Shown: positions 53,317-63,057, counted from the stretch's first letter. The stretch: DNA of 64,000 nt from Akkermansiaceae bacterium (GCA_024233005.1 JACKQE010000005.1:62001-126000), one strand, 5' to 3'. Notes: a model not told the origin generated them from the letters alone. A program made the numbers and translations.

Positions 53317-54669
53317 ATGGCCTCCCATCGCACCTCTCGTCGTCGTTTCATCCAATCTGCCGCCGCGCTTGTCGCTGCCCCCACCATCATTCCGGGCCGG
53401 GCCCGCGGTGCCGAGGGCGTTGCCGCCGCCAGCGAACGCATCACCATCGGCGTCATCGGCGTCGGGGGGCAAGGCACGTCCAACATGAACAATTTCCTCA
53501 AGCAGCCGGACGCCCAGGTGGTGGCCGTGTGCGATGTCGATTCACTGCATTATGGAAAAAATCCCGGACGCCAGGGGAACCCATGGGGACTGCAATCGGG
53601 CAAAGAGAATGTCGAGAAAGCCTACGCCGCGCAAATGCAGAGCGGCAACTACAAAGGCTGCGACACCTACACCGACTTCCGTGAACTCTGCGCCCGGAAA
53701 GACATTGATGCCATCCTCGTCGCCACGCCCGATCACTGGCACGCTCTGGCCACGCTGGAGGCCCTCAAGAACGGCAAGGATGTCTACTGTGAGAAACCGG
53801 TGACCCATCTGTTTGCCGAAGGCCAGGCCGTTTACCGGGAAGTGGCGGCCCGCAAAGCCATTTTCCAGGTGGGATCCCAACAACGGTCCGATGCGAAATT
53901 CCGCCTCGCGGTGGAACTCGTGATGAATGGTCTGATCGGCAAGGTCCAGGAAGTCAAAGTGGGTCTGCCCCAGGGGCACAACGAGCCCGATGGGGATCCC
54001 GCGATCACTGATCCTCCCTCCCATCTGGACTATGAAATGTGGACCGGGCCGGCTCCGATGCTGCCCTATTGCCGAGCCCGCAACCATTGGAGCTGGCGTT
54101 GGCACCGCGCCTACGGTGGCGGCCAGTTGATGGACTGGATCGGGCACCACAACGACATCAATCATTGGGCCCTCGGGATGGATGCCAGCGGTCCGATTTC
54201 GGTCGAAACGAAAGGCTGGACTTGGCCCAAGACGGACGTATACAACTCTCCGGTCGACTACGAGGTCCTCTGTGAGTATGCCGGCGGCATCCGTTCCTCC
54301 ATCGGTTCGGTGAATCCGATGGGCGCCAAATGGATCGGCGAGAATGGCTGGGTCTATGTCACGCGAGGCAAGATCGAAGCGTCCAATCCCAAGTGGCTTG
54401 AGGCCGGGTTTGATCCGGGTCCCAAGAAAGCCTATGTCTCCCCGGAACATCACCGCAATTTCCTCGACGGGGTGAAATCCCGAAAACCCTGCATTTGCCC
54501 TGCCGAAACCGGGCACCGCTCCATCACTCCGGGACATCTCGCTTATGTGGCGAACGATCTCGGCCGTAAGGTGAAGTGGGATGCCGCCAAAGAGGAGATC
54601 GTTGGCGATGCCGACGCCCAGGCCAAGCTGATGGCGGTGCCTTACCGGGCTCCCTGGAAGCTGGCCTGA
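53317..54669 (+). CDS. Tat-exported Gfo/Idh/MocA family oxidoreductase
   Basis: A 450-residue protein with a twin-arginine signal (SHRTSRRRFIQSAAALVAAPTII). The Rossmann NAD(P) domain has ITIGVIGVGGQGTSNM and AILVATPDHWHALATLEALKNGKDVYCEKPVTH, the latter holding the EKP signature. The C-terminal substrate domain includes RWHRAYGGGQLMDWIGHHNDINHWAL. Exported Gfo/Idh dehydrogenases with Tat signals are very common in Verrucomicrobiota and Planctomycetota and act on sugars or polyols; some use tightly bound NAD(P). Substrate unknown. Two strong hairpins (54702-54767) follow. Confidence 0.93.
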   Translation: MASHRTSRRRFIQSAAALVAAPTIIPGRARGAEGVAAASERITIGVIGVGGQGTSNMNNFLKQPDAQVVAVCDVDSLHYGKNPGRQGNPWGLQSGKENVEKAYAAQMQSGNYKGCDTYTDFRELCARKDIDAILVATPDHWHALATLEALKNGKDVYCEKPVTHLFAEGQAVYREVAARKAIFQVGSQQRSDAKFRLAVELVMNGLIGKVQEVKVGLPQGHNEPDGDPAITDPPSHLDYEMWTGPAPMLPYCRARNHWSWRWHRAYGGGQLMDWIGHHNDINHWALGMDASGPISVETKGWTWPKTDVYNSPVDYEVLCEYAGGIRSSIGSVNPMGAKWIGENGWVYVTRGKIEASNPKWLEAGFDPGPKKAYVSPEHHRNFLDGVKSRKPCICPAETGHRSITPGHLAYVANDLGRKVKWDAAKEEIVGDADAQAKLMAVPYRAPWKLA

Positions 54670-54701
54670 GCGGCGTCGCGCGGCAGGGTGGGGGACTATT
54701 G

Positions 54702-54767
54702 GGCCGGACCTGAGTTGTCCGGCCTGACCCTCACGATTGGACACGCGGTGTGCGGAGCCGCGTGTCC
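54702..54767. terminator. Two adjacent perfect hairpins between convergent genes
   Basis: GGCCGGAC (54702-54709) pairs with GTCCGGCC (54717-54724), and GGACACGCGG (54739-54748) pairs with CCGCGTGTCC (54758-54767). Both lack a strong U-run, so they may be bidirectional terminators working with Rho, or transcript-end stabilisers. They lie between the Gfo/Idh stop (54669) and the end of the convergent AAA gene (54836). Confidence 0.6.
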
Positions 54768-54835
54768 CTGTTCTGGCCACGTTCCACTCAACATTGGGTG
54801 GCCTGCTGATTCTGTAGGGGAGACAACGGCCCCCT

Positions 54836-55936
54836 TTACTCAAACGTCCAGGACCGTCTCCCTCCTCCATGGCCGGCTCGGCGGGTCTGGCCTTCCCACA
54901 TCTCCAGCGCCACCCGCTTGGCGTCGATTTCCGATTCGATGGCAGCGATCAGAGCGGCCGCGTGGGTGACCACCACCACCTGGGTCTGAGCCGCGGAGCG
55001 GGCCACCAGTCGGCCCAGCGGGGCGAGCAGCGCGTCATGGAGGCTGTTCTCCGGCTCATTCAAGACCAGTAGGGGAGGGGGCTGCGGGCTCAGGAGGGCC
55101 GCGCAGAGACAGAGGAAACGCAGGGTGCCATCCGAAAGTTCCGCCGCCCGGAGCAGCCGGTGCACTCCGGGGCGTTCGAGGCAGATTTCCATCTGGCCTT
55201 CCTCGCTGTCGATGACGATGGCGCAGCCGGGAAAGGCCTCATCGACGGCCTGTCGCAGAACCTCCCCGGATCCTGATTCCAGGAGAGTCTGCCAGGCCGA
55301 CGCGAGATTGGCGCCATCCTCGGCCAGCACCGGTGACCAGGTGCCGGTGCGGCGCTGGCGGGCCGGGGATCCGGGATCGGTGCGGAAGTGGTGGTAAAAA
55401 CGCCAGGCCGCGAACACTTCCCGGGCGGCCGCCAGCTCCGGGTAGCGAGCTGCGTCACGAAGGGCATGAATCATGGATTCGGTCGAAGCCAGGGGAAGTG
55501 CCAGTGGTTCGCGTTTGCCGTGGAGGCTGCCGACTTCGGCTCGGGCTTTTTTTCGGCTGGCCACCAGTCGGTTGCCGAGTTTGAGCGACTCACTCTTGAT
55601 GTCAGGATCGGTCCGGAAGGCGCTGGGATCATCGGGTCCCGTCGGAATCAGGCCGCACTCCATTTCGTAGGAGAAAAGGTCATGATCGAGCCGCCACCGC
55701 AGGAGGCGCCGGGGAGGTCCATAACTGTCTCCCGCCCAGAGGGCCGCCGGCATGCCTCCTTCCTCGGCCAGGGTTTCTCCAAAGGTGCCCATCGCCAGAG
55801 ACGGGAGCAGTCGCATCGCCCGGTAGACGTTGGATTTCCCCACTCCGTTGGCCCCGGTGATCAGGGTGACCGGGTCGAAGGGGATCGTCAAATCACACAA
55901 TGACCGATAGCCATCAATCTGAAGGCGCTCGATCAT
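54836..55936 (-). CDS. AAA-type ATPase of the AAA_21/RecF-like group
   Basis: A 366-residue cytoplasmic protein. Walker A is GANGVGKSN (about 29-37), an ABC-like signature appears as LSDGTLRFLCL, and Walker B as LLVLNEPENSLHD followed by VVVVTHAAALIAA. The LNEPE variant is common in this family and not a defect. The central region (about 90-240) is variable. Members include stand-alone regulators and components of defence systems (OLD-like), but here there is no TOPRIM domain or partner nuclease. It overlaps the ligA stop by 4 bp (ATGA), so it is translated after ligA. Confidence 0.87.
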   Translation of the reverse strand: MIERLQIDGYRSLCDLTIPFDPVTLITGANGVGKSNVYRAMRLLPSLAMGTFGETLAEEGGMPAALWAGDSYGPPRRLLRWRLDHDLFSYEMECGLIPTGPDDPSAFRTDPDIKSESLKLGNRLVASRKKARAEVGSLHGKREPLALPLASTESMIHALRDAARYPELAAAREVFAAWRFYHHFRTDPGSPARQRRTGTWSPVLAEDGANLASAWQTLLESGSGEVLRQAVDEAFPGCAIVIDSEEGQMEICLERPGVHRLLRAAELSDGTLRFLCLCAALLSPQPPPLLVLNEPENSLHDALLAPLGRLVARSAAQTQVVVVTHAAALIAAIESEIDAKRVALEMWEGQTRRAGHGGGRRSWTFE

Positions 55937-58071
55937 TCCAGTATGGAATCGGTTCCGTTCATCATGGCTCTGGCTTCCGCTTCCGTGATCACGGGAACGC
56001 CCAGTTCAATGGCTTTGTCGCGTTTCGAGCCTCCGCCTTCGCCGGCCAACACAAAATGAGTTTTCTTGCTGACCGAACCGGAGACTTTTCCTCCTTTGCT
56101 GAGAATCAGGGCTTTCATGTCATCCCGGTCGATGCTCAGGGTGCCGGTGATGACAAAGGTTTTGCCGGTCAGAGGCATTTCGCCCGAGGCGGCGGCTTCT
56201 TCCGGACGGGGGGCATAATTGTCCGAGCGCGGGTTCAGCCCCAGCCGCTCCATGTGGGAGAGCACGGCCTTCCCGGCGGCCGAGCCGAAGAAATCCAAGG
56301 CGCTGGTGGCTGCCGCGGGACCGACTTCCGAGGCGATGCGGTAGGGGGCCAGCAGGGCGTTGTCGTCCTTGCGCTCCCCGGTTTTCAGGGTGCGGAGTTC
56401 CGTCAGGATGGGTGAGGTTGCGAGGTCAGCCAGCGTCTCGTGGAGCCGGGCCATCTCCCGCGCCGCCGATTCCCCGATCTGGGGAATGCCCATGGCATAG
56501 AGCCAGCGTGAGAGCGGCATCATCCGGGCGCGCTGCAGCGCTTCGGCCACCTTGCGGGCGTTCTTTTCGCCATAGATGCGGGGCTCCTCGTCGCTGCCCA
56601 GATTCAACACTGCCAGGCTGGCTTCCGGAATTTCAAAGAGATCCAAGGGAGAATGGGCCAGTTCCCGTTCGACGAGTTTTTCCGCCACCGTGCTGCCGAT
56701 GCCTTCAATGTCGAGAGCCTTGCGGCTGACGAATTGTCGGATCCGGCTCGCCGCTTGGGCCGGGCAGGCGAAATTGACGCAGCGCCAGGCGACAAATCCC
56801 TCCTCTTTGGCGATGGGGCCGCTGCAGGATGGGCAGAGGCCGCCGACTTGGTCAAACAGGCTGAAGGGCACGGCGTCGGGTGATCGTTTTTCCAGCACCA
56901 CTTTGACCACCGCCGGAATGATTTCCCCGGCTTTCTCAATGACCACGGTGTCGCCCACCCGGACATCTTTGCGGGTGATTTCATCCTGGTTGTGCAGGGT
57001 CGCGCGGGACACCGTGGTGCCGGACACAAACACCGGGTCCAGCTCCGCGACCGGTGTCAGCACCCCGGTCCGGCCGACCTGAATGGTGATGGCGCGGAGG
57101 CGCGTTTCTTTTTGCTCCGGTGGAAACTTGTAGGCGGCGGCCCAGCGCGGGGCTCGCGACGTCGCTCCGAGACGTGCTTGGTCAGTCCGGTCATCCACCT
57201 TGATCACCGCCCCATCGGTGCCATAGGGCAAATGGTGGCGCAGTTCATCCAGTTCATGGATCACCCCGAGCATGCCTTCCAAAGTGTCGACATGCCACAC
57301 CGGTTCGCTGCCGGGAATGCCTACCTCTTTCAACAGGGCGTGAAATTCCGACATCGTCGCGGGACCGGCGCCTTCCATCTGGCCGAAGCTGTGGGCGATG
57401 AAATCGAGCGGGCGGCGCGCGACCTCCCGGGAATCAAGCTGTTTCAAGGTGCCTGCGGCGGCGTTGCGCGGGTTGGCAAAGGTCGGAAGACCGGCCTCAT
57501 CCCGATCCTGGTTGAGCTTGGCGAATCCCGCGGCGGGCATGAAGATTTCGCCGCGCACCTCCAACACTGCCGGAGCCGGTTCCTTGAGCCTGACCGGGAC
57601 ACTCCGGATGGTGCGCACATTCTCCGTGATGACATCGCCCGTGGTGCCGTCGCCTCGGGTCGTGGCGGTCTCAAGTTGGCCATTGCGGTAAACCAGGGCA
57701 ACCGCGACTCCGTCGATTTTGGGTTCCACCATCACAGGGACGCGTTCCGTGCCCAAGAGCCGTTGCAGCCGTTGGTAGAATTCGGTCACTTCCCCTTCGG
57801 AGAAGACGTCGTCGATGCTGAGCATTGGCACGGCGTGCCGCATTTGCGGAAACTTCTCGAGCGGCGCGCCTCCGACCCGACCGGTGGGACTGTTGGGGTG
57901 CCTCAGATCAGGGAATTCCCGCTCCAGATCTTCCAATCGACGGAAAAGGGCATCATAGTCCGCATCGGAAATCTCCGGGGTGGCGTCGAGGTAATAGAGG
58001 CGATTGTGCCGGTCAATTTCGCCCGCGAGACGGGTCATTTCAGCCTGGGCTTCGAGTGGAGTGAGCGACAT
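55933..58071 (-). CDS. ligA: NAD-dependent DNA ligase
   Basis: A 712-residue ligase with all LigA parts: Ia domain (about 1-70), adenylation domain with the nucleotidyl-acceptor Lys118 in VEPKIDGVAV, OB domain (about 325-410), zinc finger (CPSCSGP and CVNFACPAQ, about 418-440), helix-hairpin-helix region and a C-terminal BRCT domain (about 630-710; GKTFVITGTLS). It seals nicks in DNA during replication and repair using NAD+. Length is slightly above E. coli LigA (671). The AAA ATPase gene overlaps its end and is probably co-transcribed. Confidence 0.97.
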   Translation of the reverse strand: MSLTPLEAQAEMTRLAGEIDRHNRLYYLDATPEISDADYDALFRRLEDLEREFPDLRHPNSPTGRVGGAPLEKFPQMRHAVPMLSIDDVFSEGEVTEFYQRLQRLLGTERVPVMVEPKIDGVAVALVYRNGQLETATTRGDGTTGDVITENVRTIRSVPVRLKEPAPAVLEVRGEIFMPAAGFAKLNQDRDEAGLPTFANPRNAAAGTLKQLDSREVARRPLDFIAHSFGQMEGAGPATMSEFHALLKEVGIPGSEPVWHVDTLEGMLGVIHELDELRHHLPYGTDGAVIKVDDRTDQARLGATSRAPRWAAAYKFPPEQKETRLRAITIQVGRTGVLTPVAELDPVFVSGTTVSRATLHNQDEITRKDVRVGDTVVIEKAGEIIPAVVKVVLEKRSPDAVPFSLFDQVGGLCPSCSGPIAKEEGFVAWRCVNFACPAQAASRIRQFVSRKALDIEGIGSTVAEKLVERELAHSPLDLFEIPEASLAVLNLGSDEEPRIYGEKNARKVAEALQRARMMPLSRWLYAMGIPQIGESAAREMARLHETLADLATSPILTELRTLKTGERKDDNALLAPYRIASEVGPAAATSALDFFGSAAGKAVLSHMERLGLNPRSDNYAPRPEEAAASGEMPLTGKTFVITGTLSIDRDDMKALILSKGGKVSGSVSKKTHFVLAGEGGGSKRDKAIELGVPVITEAEARAMMNGTDSILE

Positions 58072-58262
58072 GGGGCGGAGGGACAGCGGAAAAACAGAAA
58101 GTTCCGGCTATAGAAAACCACGACGCCCTCTTTGACAACGGGGAACCAGGGAATCCCTCGCTGGTGCGAACCAGAGAGCACTCGCGGGATCCCGCCGGGC
58201 CGGTCCCATCCATGTCAGCACCGGTGAAAAGGGGCCGGAACCGCCGACCGCGGCAGGGGGGC

Positions 58263-59897
58263 TCACTTCACGGCGACCAGAATGCGCACCTGATCCATCT
58301 GGTCGGTGCCGCCACTGTGCAGTTTGACGTTCACGGTGCGACGATCCTGACTGAGAACGATCTCATCATCACCCGCCTCTCCGCTCAGGTCGAGTCCGCG
58401 CTGGCGGTGGTCGGATCCGCCTTGCGGCAGGCCCCCGGTTTGGGCGCCGACGAGCGAGTCCGTGGTCGCGAGACGATCCGAGGAGTAGATCACGCCCACC
58501 ACCTCATGGGAAAAGGTCAGCGAGGCCTCCATTTTTTCCTTGGAGGCACCCTGGGGCCAGAGCTGCACCAGATAACTGCGCAGTTCACCGCGCGGCAGCG
58601 TGGGAGAATGTTGCTGCTGGGCGAGGGTAATTTTGCCGGGCTCGAGAGGGTCGACTTCCAACGGCTGGTCCAGCACGAGGCTTTCATTCTCGAGATACAC
58701 CTGGACCCGGCCGTTCTCGGAAGAACGGGTCGGTTTCATCGGGCTGCCGGGCATTTCGATGCTGACCTGGCCGGTCTTGGTTTGCACGCCAGACACCATG
58801 GCCCATGCCTGGGTGAAGGGGGCGGGATTGTAGGGGATGTCGACCAGTTTGGAGCGACCTTGCTCGGCGCGCACCGCTTCGAATTCATAAAGACTGCGTT
58901 TCGTCCCAAAGTCTGGCACGCGGAGTTCCGCCCCGCCATTGAAGACCACGGCCTCGGTGGCGCCGACTTCGCGGGCATCGACCCCGATGGTGTCTCCGGT
59001 TTCGCCAAGGTTGAGTCCGCGGGATTTCAGGTTGAAGGCTTCCCCTGCCTTGGAGACCCGGGCCACGGCGAGGCCTTTGAGGACATTGGCCCCCGCGGCT
59101 CCGGTGACATCAAATTCCGCCGGTGCTTCCAAGGCCAGTTCCGTGCCGGAGTCGAAACGCACCGTCACCAGGCCGGATTCCAAGCGATAGGAGCCAGGCC
59201 TGAGGCGTCCGGAGCCATCGGGGGCATAGCCCTGTCCCCAGCGCACTTCGCCGGCGGTTTGCTTGAGAGAAGCCACGGTGTCGCTGTCCGCCCCGCGGTG
59301 GAGGGTGAACGTGGCGGCTGCGGCCAGAACGGCGGCCGCGGCCGCAGCGTAGGGCATCCAGCGGAGGAAACGCCCGGCCTGTTCCCGATGGTTGGGGGCG
59401 GGGTGCATCTCCACGATCTTGGACTCGAGCTTGCCGAGAAAGTCGTCCTCCTCGGTTTCGGCCCACATCCGGGTGACCAAGGCATCGACAAACGCCTCTT
59501 CACTGCGGTGGGGAGACGCCGCCTGGTCGAGGAGATCATTCCACGCCAGTTCCTCGCGGAGCCGATGGGCCGCGGCGGGTTCGGTGATGCAGAGATGCTC
59601 GAGATCCGCAAAGTCCGGCTCGGTCATTTCCTCGTCGAGGAGTTTGCTGAGCAGCGGAGCGAGTTCCTGGGGGGGGCGGTTGAGGTGGGTTTCCACCCGG
59701 CGGGCGAAGGCGGCCTCCGAACTTTCGGCTTCGATGGCCTGCCGGAGCATTTCCGCGAACCCGAGTTCTTCCCGGACCTCGGCCGCCCGGTCGGGCCGCC
59801 CCTCACAGAGCGCGGCCAACTCATCCCGCTCTGCGGCAGGGAGGCCGCAGTCGATCAGCCGGGTGAGGAGTTCTTCGAAGCGCCGATCTGGGTTCAT
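58263..59897 (-). CDS. FecR-like membrane anti-sigma protein with duplicated N-terminal module
   Basis: A 544-residue protein from the ATG at 59897; upstream ATGs are rejected because this start overlaps the sigma stop by 4 bp (ATGA). The cytoplasmic part has two similar copies of a roughly 65-residue anti-sigma-like module (about 7-71 and 79-145), both with the pattern LL--L-D...L--LC...REEL...EEAF. A membrane segment lies at about 180-199. The periplasmic part includes a FecR-like domain (GEVRWGQGYAPDGSGRLRPGSYRLESGLVTVRFDSGTELALEAPAEF, about 215-300) and a C-terminal beta-rich domain ending in VRILVAVK. It is coupled to the ECF sigma gene upstream. Confidence 0.87.
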   Translation of the reverse strand: MNPDRRFEELLTRLIDCGLPAAERDELAALCEGRPDRAAEVREELGFAEMLRQAIEAESSEAAFARRVETHLNRPPQELAPLLSKLLDEEMTEPDFADLEHLCITEPAAAHRLREELAWNDLLDQAASPHRSEEAFVDALVTRMWAETEEDDFLGKLESKIVEMHPAPNHREQAGRFLRWMPYAAAAAAVLAAAATFTLHRGADSDTVASLKQTAGEVRWGQGYAPDGSGRLRPGSYRLESGLVTVRFDSGTELALEAPAEFDVTGAAGANVLKGLAVARVSKAGEAFNLKSRGLNLGETGDTIGVDAREVGATEAVVFNGGAELRVPDFGTKRSLYEFEAVRAEQGRSKLVDIPYNPAPFTQAWAMVSGVQTKTGQVSIEMPGSPMKPTRSSENGRVQVYLENESLVLDQPLEVDPLEPGKITLAQQQHSPTLPRGELRSYLVQLWPQGASKEKMEASLTFSHEVVGVIYSSDRLATTDSLVGAQTGGLPQGGSDHRQRGLDLSGEAGDDEIVLSQDRRTVNVKLHSGGTDQMDQVRILVAVK

Positions 59898-60445
59898 GAC
59901 GTGGCGTGAGCCTCCAGTTGACGTTCCATGCATTTCCGCAGCGCCAGGCGGAGCCGTTCCAGCGTTTTTCGGATCGCGTCCGATTTCATGCCCAGGGCCA
60001 GCGCGATGTCCGGCGCGGCTTTGCCCTGCTCGTAGCGGGCCTTGACAATCTCGCGGCTTTTTTCCGGCATTTCCTGCAGGCAATGTTTCAGCGCGATGAG
60101 CTTTTCCTGGTTTTCCTCGGCGGTCTCGATGTCCTCCGGCAGTCCGGTTTCCCCCGATGTCGCCACCAGGATATCCGTCAGATTGTCCGAGAGGATGCGT
60201 TTGCGGCGGGCATCTTTGCGGCGTTCGTTAATCACCAGATTGCGGGCGATGCCTCGCACCCAAGCACCAAAATCGCGCGAAGAGTCGAAAAATTCCAGAC
60301 GGTCGTAGGCCGTCACGAACGCCTCCTGGGCCACGTCATCCACCCACATCGGATCCACTCCGAGGGAACGGACAAACGCCCGCAACCCTGCGTGATGCTC
60401 TCTCACGTAGGCGATGTAGGCTTCGGGGGTGAAAGGTTCGCTCAT
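59894..60445 (-). CDS. ECF sigma factor, partner of the FecR-like protein
   Basis: A 183-residue ECF sigma factor. Region 2 (about 10-85) has VREHHAGLRAFVRSLGVDPMWVDDVAQEAFVTAYDRLEFFDSSRDFGAWVRGIARNLVINERRKD. Region 4 (about 125-175) has LQEMPEKSREIVKARYEQGKAAPDIALALGMKSDAIRKTLERLRLALRKCM. It overlaps the FecR-like gene by 4 bp and heads that two-gene unit. No iron receptor is adjacent, so it does not follow the classic FecIRA arrangement. Confidence 0.93.
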   Translation of the reverse strand: MSEPFTPEAYIAYVREHHAGLRAFVRSLGVDPMWVDDVAQEAFVTAYDRLEFFDSSRDFGAWVRGIARNLVINERRKDARRKRILSDNLTDILVATSGETGLPEDIETAEENQEKLIALKHCLQEMPEKSREIVKARYEQGKAAPDIALALGMKSDAIRKTLERLRLALRKCMERQLEAHATS

Positions 60446-60759
60446 GCGTTCGGGGTGGTTGACACCTCTGTCTGCATCTTATCTTGTCGCCGATCCGTCT
60501 GCCGTGACACGTTCTCGTTCCTTTTTCCGTCTTTTAGAAAGGCTGGTGCTTTTTCCGGAGGAGCGTCGGCCAAGGCCGTTTTGAGGAACGCGAATAAAAA
60601 TGAAAAATGTTGTCACAATCGCCCATGCTCGGAGCAATAGCTTGTGAATTCAGATTGTGTTCGGGACGCTGCGGGGTACCGGATGCCGGTTTGGATTGTT
60701 ACTTTCCCCCCCAATTTGAGAGCCAGCCGGCCCGGCTTGAAGCCTTCGTTCCTCCCCCA
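60446..60759. other. Intergenic region upstream of the ECF/FecR pair
   Basis: 314 bp between the start of the minus-strand ECF gene and the end of the minus-strand NodT-type gene. An A/T-rich segment (60595-60625) includes TTGTGA and TATTCG on the minus strand 16 bases apart, a weak promoter candidate for the sigma gene. No other element is recognised. Confidence 0.4.
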
Positions 60760-62235
60760 TTAGTGGAGGCCAGGGTCGGGCGGTTGGCTCTCATCATTTT
60801 TCTGCGCGTTCTTGAACCCTCCCCCCAACGCGAGGTGCAGGTCCACCCGGTTGCGCAGTCGTTCCGCTTTGGCCCGCAGCAGGGCGGTGCGCGCGTCAAA
60901 ATTCCGCCGTTGGCTCTCCAACACGGTGATCACTTCGACCACTCCGTTTTCGTAGTTCGAAAGGGAGAGGCGCTCCGCCCGGGAGGCCTCGGCAGAGGCC
61001 CTTTCGAGGGCCTCAAGCTGCTTGACATAGAAGGCCTCCGCAGCCAGGGCGGTTTCCACTTCTCGGAACGCCGTCAACGCTGTTTCCGCATACTGTGCCA
61101 CCGCCTCATCCCGATCCGCTTCGGTGAGGCGGATGTCACTGAGGAGGCGTCCGCCTTGGAACAGTTGCTGGGCGAAATTGCTCCCGATGTTCCAGATCAT
61201 GTTCTGCGGGGTCACCAGATGTGTGAAGGCCGCGGTGGTGCTGTAGCCGCCTCCGGCATTGATCCGGACCGAAGGGAGGAGGGCGCGGCGCGCGGATTTG
61301 GTGTCATGAATCCGGGCGTCGATCCGACGTTCGGCCGCGAGCAAATCGGGCCGCCGCATCAGGAGGTCACTGGGCAGGCCCACGGGAATGCCGGTGCGCA
61401 CCGTGGGCAGTTCGGTAAGGCCTTCGAGGGTGCCCTCCGGGTAGCGGCCGAGCAGGGTTTCGATGAGTCTCCGGGAGGCGTCCTCGGTCCGCTGCAGGAC
61501 CACCAGACCGGCCCGGGCCCGTTCCACATCGGAGCGACTCAGACTGATTTCCAGCGCCGTCCGATCGTCGGCGGCACCGCCTTCCAGCTTCCGATCGAGG
61601 ATGGCCAGCGTTTTTTCCAAGCTGGCGATGTTTTCCCGGATCAGTCCGGCTTCGAGGCGCGTTTCCAGCAGAGTCAGGGCGGTTTTGGCCACCGTGGCCC
61701 CGAGAGAAAGCCGGGCCGCTTCAAAGTCGGCCGCGACGGCGTCACGCTCGGACCGGGCTCCCTTGTGGGCCTGGGCAAAACGGCCCCAGAGATCGGCTTC
61801 CCAGGCGAAGTTCAGGCCCCAGTTGAAATTGTTGGCGCGGACTTTGTCGAACCGCGATCCCAGGAGGCGTTCCGAGCGCGCCAGATCAAGATCGGTGTCG
61901 AGCGTAGGGAACCGGTCCGCCGCGGCGATGCCGGCCCGCGCGTTTGCCGCCGCCAAGCGGGCTGCCGCCGCCCGCAGATCGCGGTTGTGTTCGAGGGCTT
62001 CTTTGACCAGAGAGGTCAGCGCTTCGTTGCGGTAATCGTCCAGCCACGGGGCTGGAGGGGCGCTCGCGTCCGTCCAGGGAGCCGCCGCCCGCCAGGCCGG
62101 AGGAGGCTCCGGGGCAGCCAGCGTGGGATCGTTGCGCCACGCTTGTCCCGCGCATCCGGAGCCCCCGAGCACGGTCAGACAGCAAAAGGGAAAAAGTCGG
62201 TGGGGCAACAGGCGGGACATGGGCGGGGCGCTCAT
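60760..62235 (-). CDS. NodT/OprM-type outer membrane efflux lipoprotein
   Basis: A 491-residue protein of the TolC-like NodT family. It has a lipoprotein signal ending LGGSGCAG, followed by two outer-membrane-factor repeats (about 60-250 and 260-470): ALTSLVKEALEHNRDLRAAAARLAAANARAGIAAADRFP, LGLRYPEG-type LPSDLLMRRPDLLAAERRIDA and QYAETALTAFREVETALAAEA. It forms the outer channel for RND or MFS pumps. No inner membrane pump or adaptor gene is adjacent, so the partner is elsewhere. An ATG at 62220 could be the start. Confidence 0.92.
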   Translation of the reverse strand: MSAPPMSRLLPHRLFPFCCLTVLGGSGCAGQAWRNDPTLAAPEPPPAWRAAAPWTDASAPPAPWLDDYRNEALTSLVKEALEHNRDLRAAAARLAAANARAGIAAADRFPTLDTDLDLARSERLLGSRFDKVRANNFNWGLNFAWEADLWGRFAQAHKGARSERDAVAADFEAARLSLGATVAKTALTLLETRLEAGLIRENIASLEKTLAILDRKLEGGAADDRTALEISLSRSDVERARAGLVVLQRTEDASRRLIETLLGRYPEGTLEGLTELPTVRTGIPVGLPSDLLMRRPDLLAAERRIDARIHDTKSARRALLPSVRINAGGGYSTTAAFTHLVTPQNMIWNIGSNFAQQLFQGGRLLSDIRLTEADRDEAVAQYAETALTAFREVETALAAEAFYVKQLEALERASAEASRAERLSLSNYENGVVEVITVLESQRRNFDARTALLRAKAERLRNRVDLHLALGGGFKNAQKNDESQPPDPGLH

Positions 62236-62479
62236 TGAACATCGGGAGCCGCCATTTGTCTCCCGGAAAAATGGCGAGCTTGATAAGGAAACCTTGATTG
62301 TTTGGAGGATGAAAATGAACGAGACAGGGCGCCCCGGAGACAGTTCCTCGGGGTGGGGGAGAATCCAAACCCTCGGGAATTTCGGAATTCCCGGGAGATC
62401 CTTCTTGCGAAGGGAGAGTTTTCACCCTAATTTCCCGGCTCCCACCCGTGGTCACCTGTTCCTGTGGCCCGGTCCAATT

Positions 62480-62554
62480 GCGCGATTAGCTCAGGGGTAG
62501 AGCACCTGATTCACACTCAGGGGGTCGCAGGTTCGAAACCTGCATCGCGCACCA
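62480..62554 (+). tRNA. tRNA-Val (anticodon CAC)
   Basis: The sequence folds into a full cloverleaf: acceptor GCGCGAT/ATCGCGC, D arm GCTC/GAGC, anticodon stem CCTGA/TCAGG with loop TTCACAC (anticodon CAC, reading GUG), and T arm GCAGG/CCTGC with loop TTCGAAA. The discriminator A is followed by an encoded CCA (62552-62554). Confidence 0.97.
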
Positions 62555-62618
62555 CTTTGCTTCATTGTCTGCGGTGCTCCTGGACATTCGTCTTGGGAGC
62601 GCCGGTTTAAAGCTCGCC

Positions 62619-62885
62619 ATGGACACACCCTCCCCAGAATCCGATCTCCAGCTGGTCCGGGAAGCGATTTTCACCGGTCAAAAAATTCAGGCCATCAAGC
62701 ATTTGCGCGAACTCACCGGACTCGGATTGGCCGAGGCCAAGGCGGAAGTTGAAAGGATGGAATTGGAATTGCGCGCCTCAGCCCCTGACATGTTTACCGT
62801 GCCCCCTCCCGGCAAGGGATGCTCGGCGGTGTGGGTGATCGGGGGCGCGGTGATCGGCGCGCTGGGATGGGGCCTTTGGCATTAA
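62619..62885 (+). CDS. Small membrane protein with L7/L12 C-terminal-like segment
   Basis: An 88-residue protein from the ATG at 62619 (an earlier TTG at 62565 is less likely). Residues about 19-48 (GQKIQAIKHLRELTGLGLAEAKAEVERM) match the helical pattern of the ribosomal protein L7/L12 C-terminal domain, seen also in unrelated small bacterial proteins. One C-terminal membrane segment follows (about 67-86). It lies 64 bp after tRNA-Val. Function unknown. Confidence 0.75.
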   Translation: MDTPSPESDLQLVREAIFTGQKIQAIKHLRELTGLGLAEAKAEVERMELELRASAPDMFTVPPPGKGCSAVWVIGGAVIGALGWGLWH

Positions 62886-63057
62886 CGGGTGGGACTGGAT
62901 TTTTCCCTGTTCCGGCGTTAGCTGTTTCCTCGGATCCCCAGTAACGTTTCGGTTCCACCGTTCCGCATCTCCTCCCGGCATTCCCATGGCAATTTTTCCG
63001 CTCCGGGTATAGAATGCTGCCGTCTGGCTTCCTATCCCCCCGATTGCCGCAGGATCC

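Noticed and set aside
54836..58071. AAA ATPase plus ligA as a defence system
   Set aside because: LigA is the housekeeping ligase with a BRCT domain and the ATPase has no nuclease or TOPRIM partner; coupling looks like operon organisation only.
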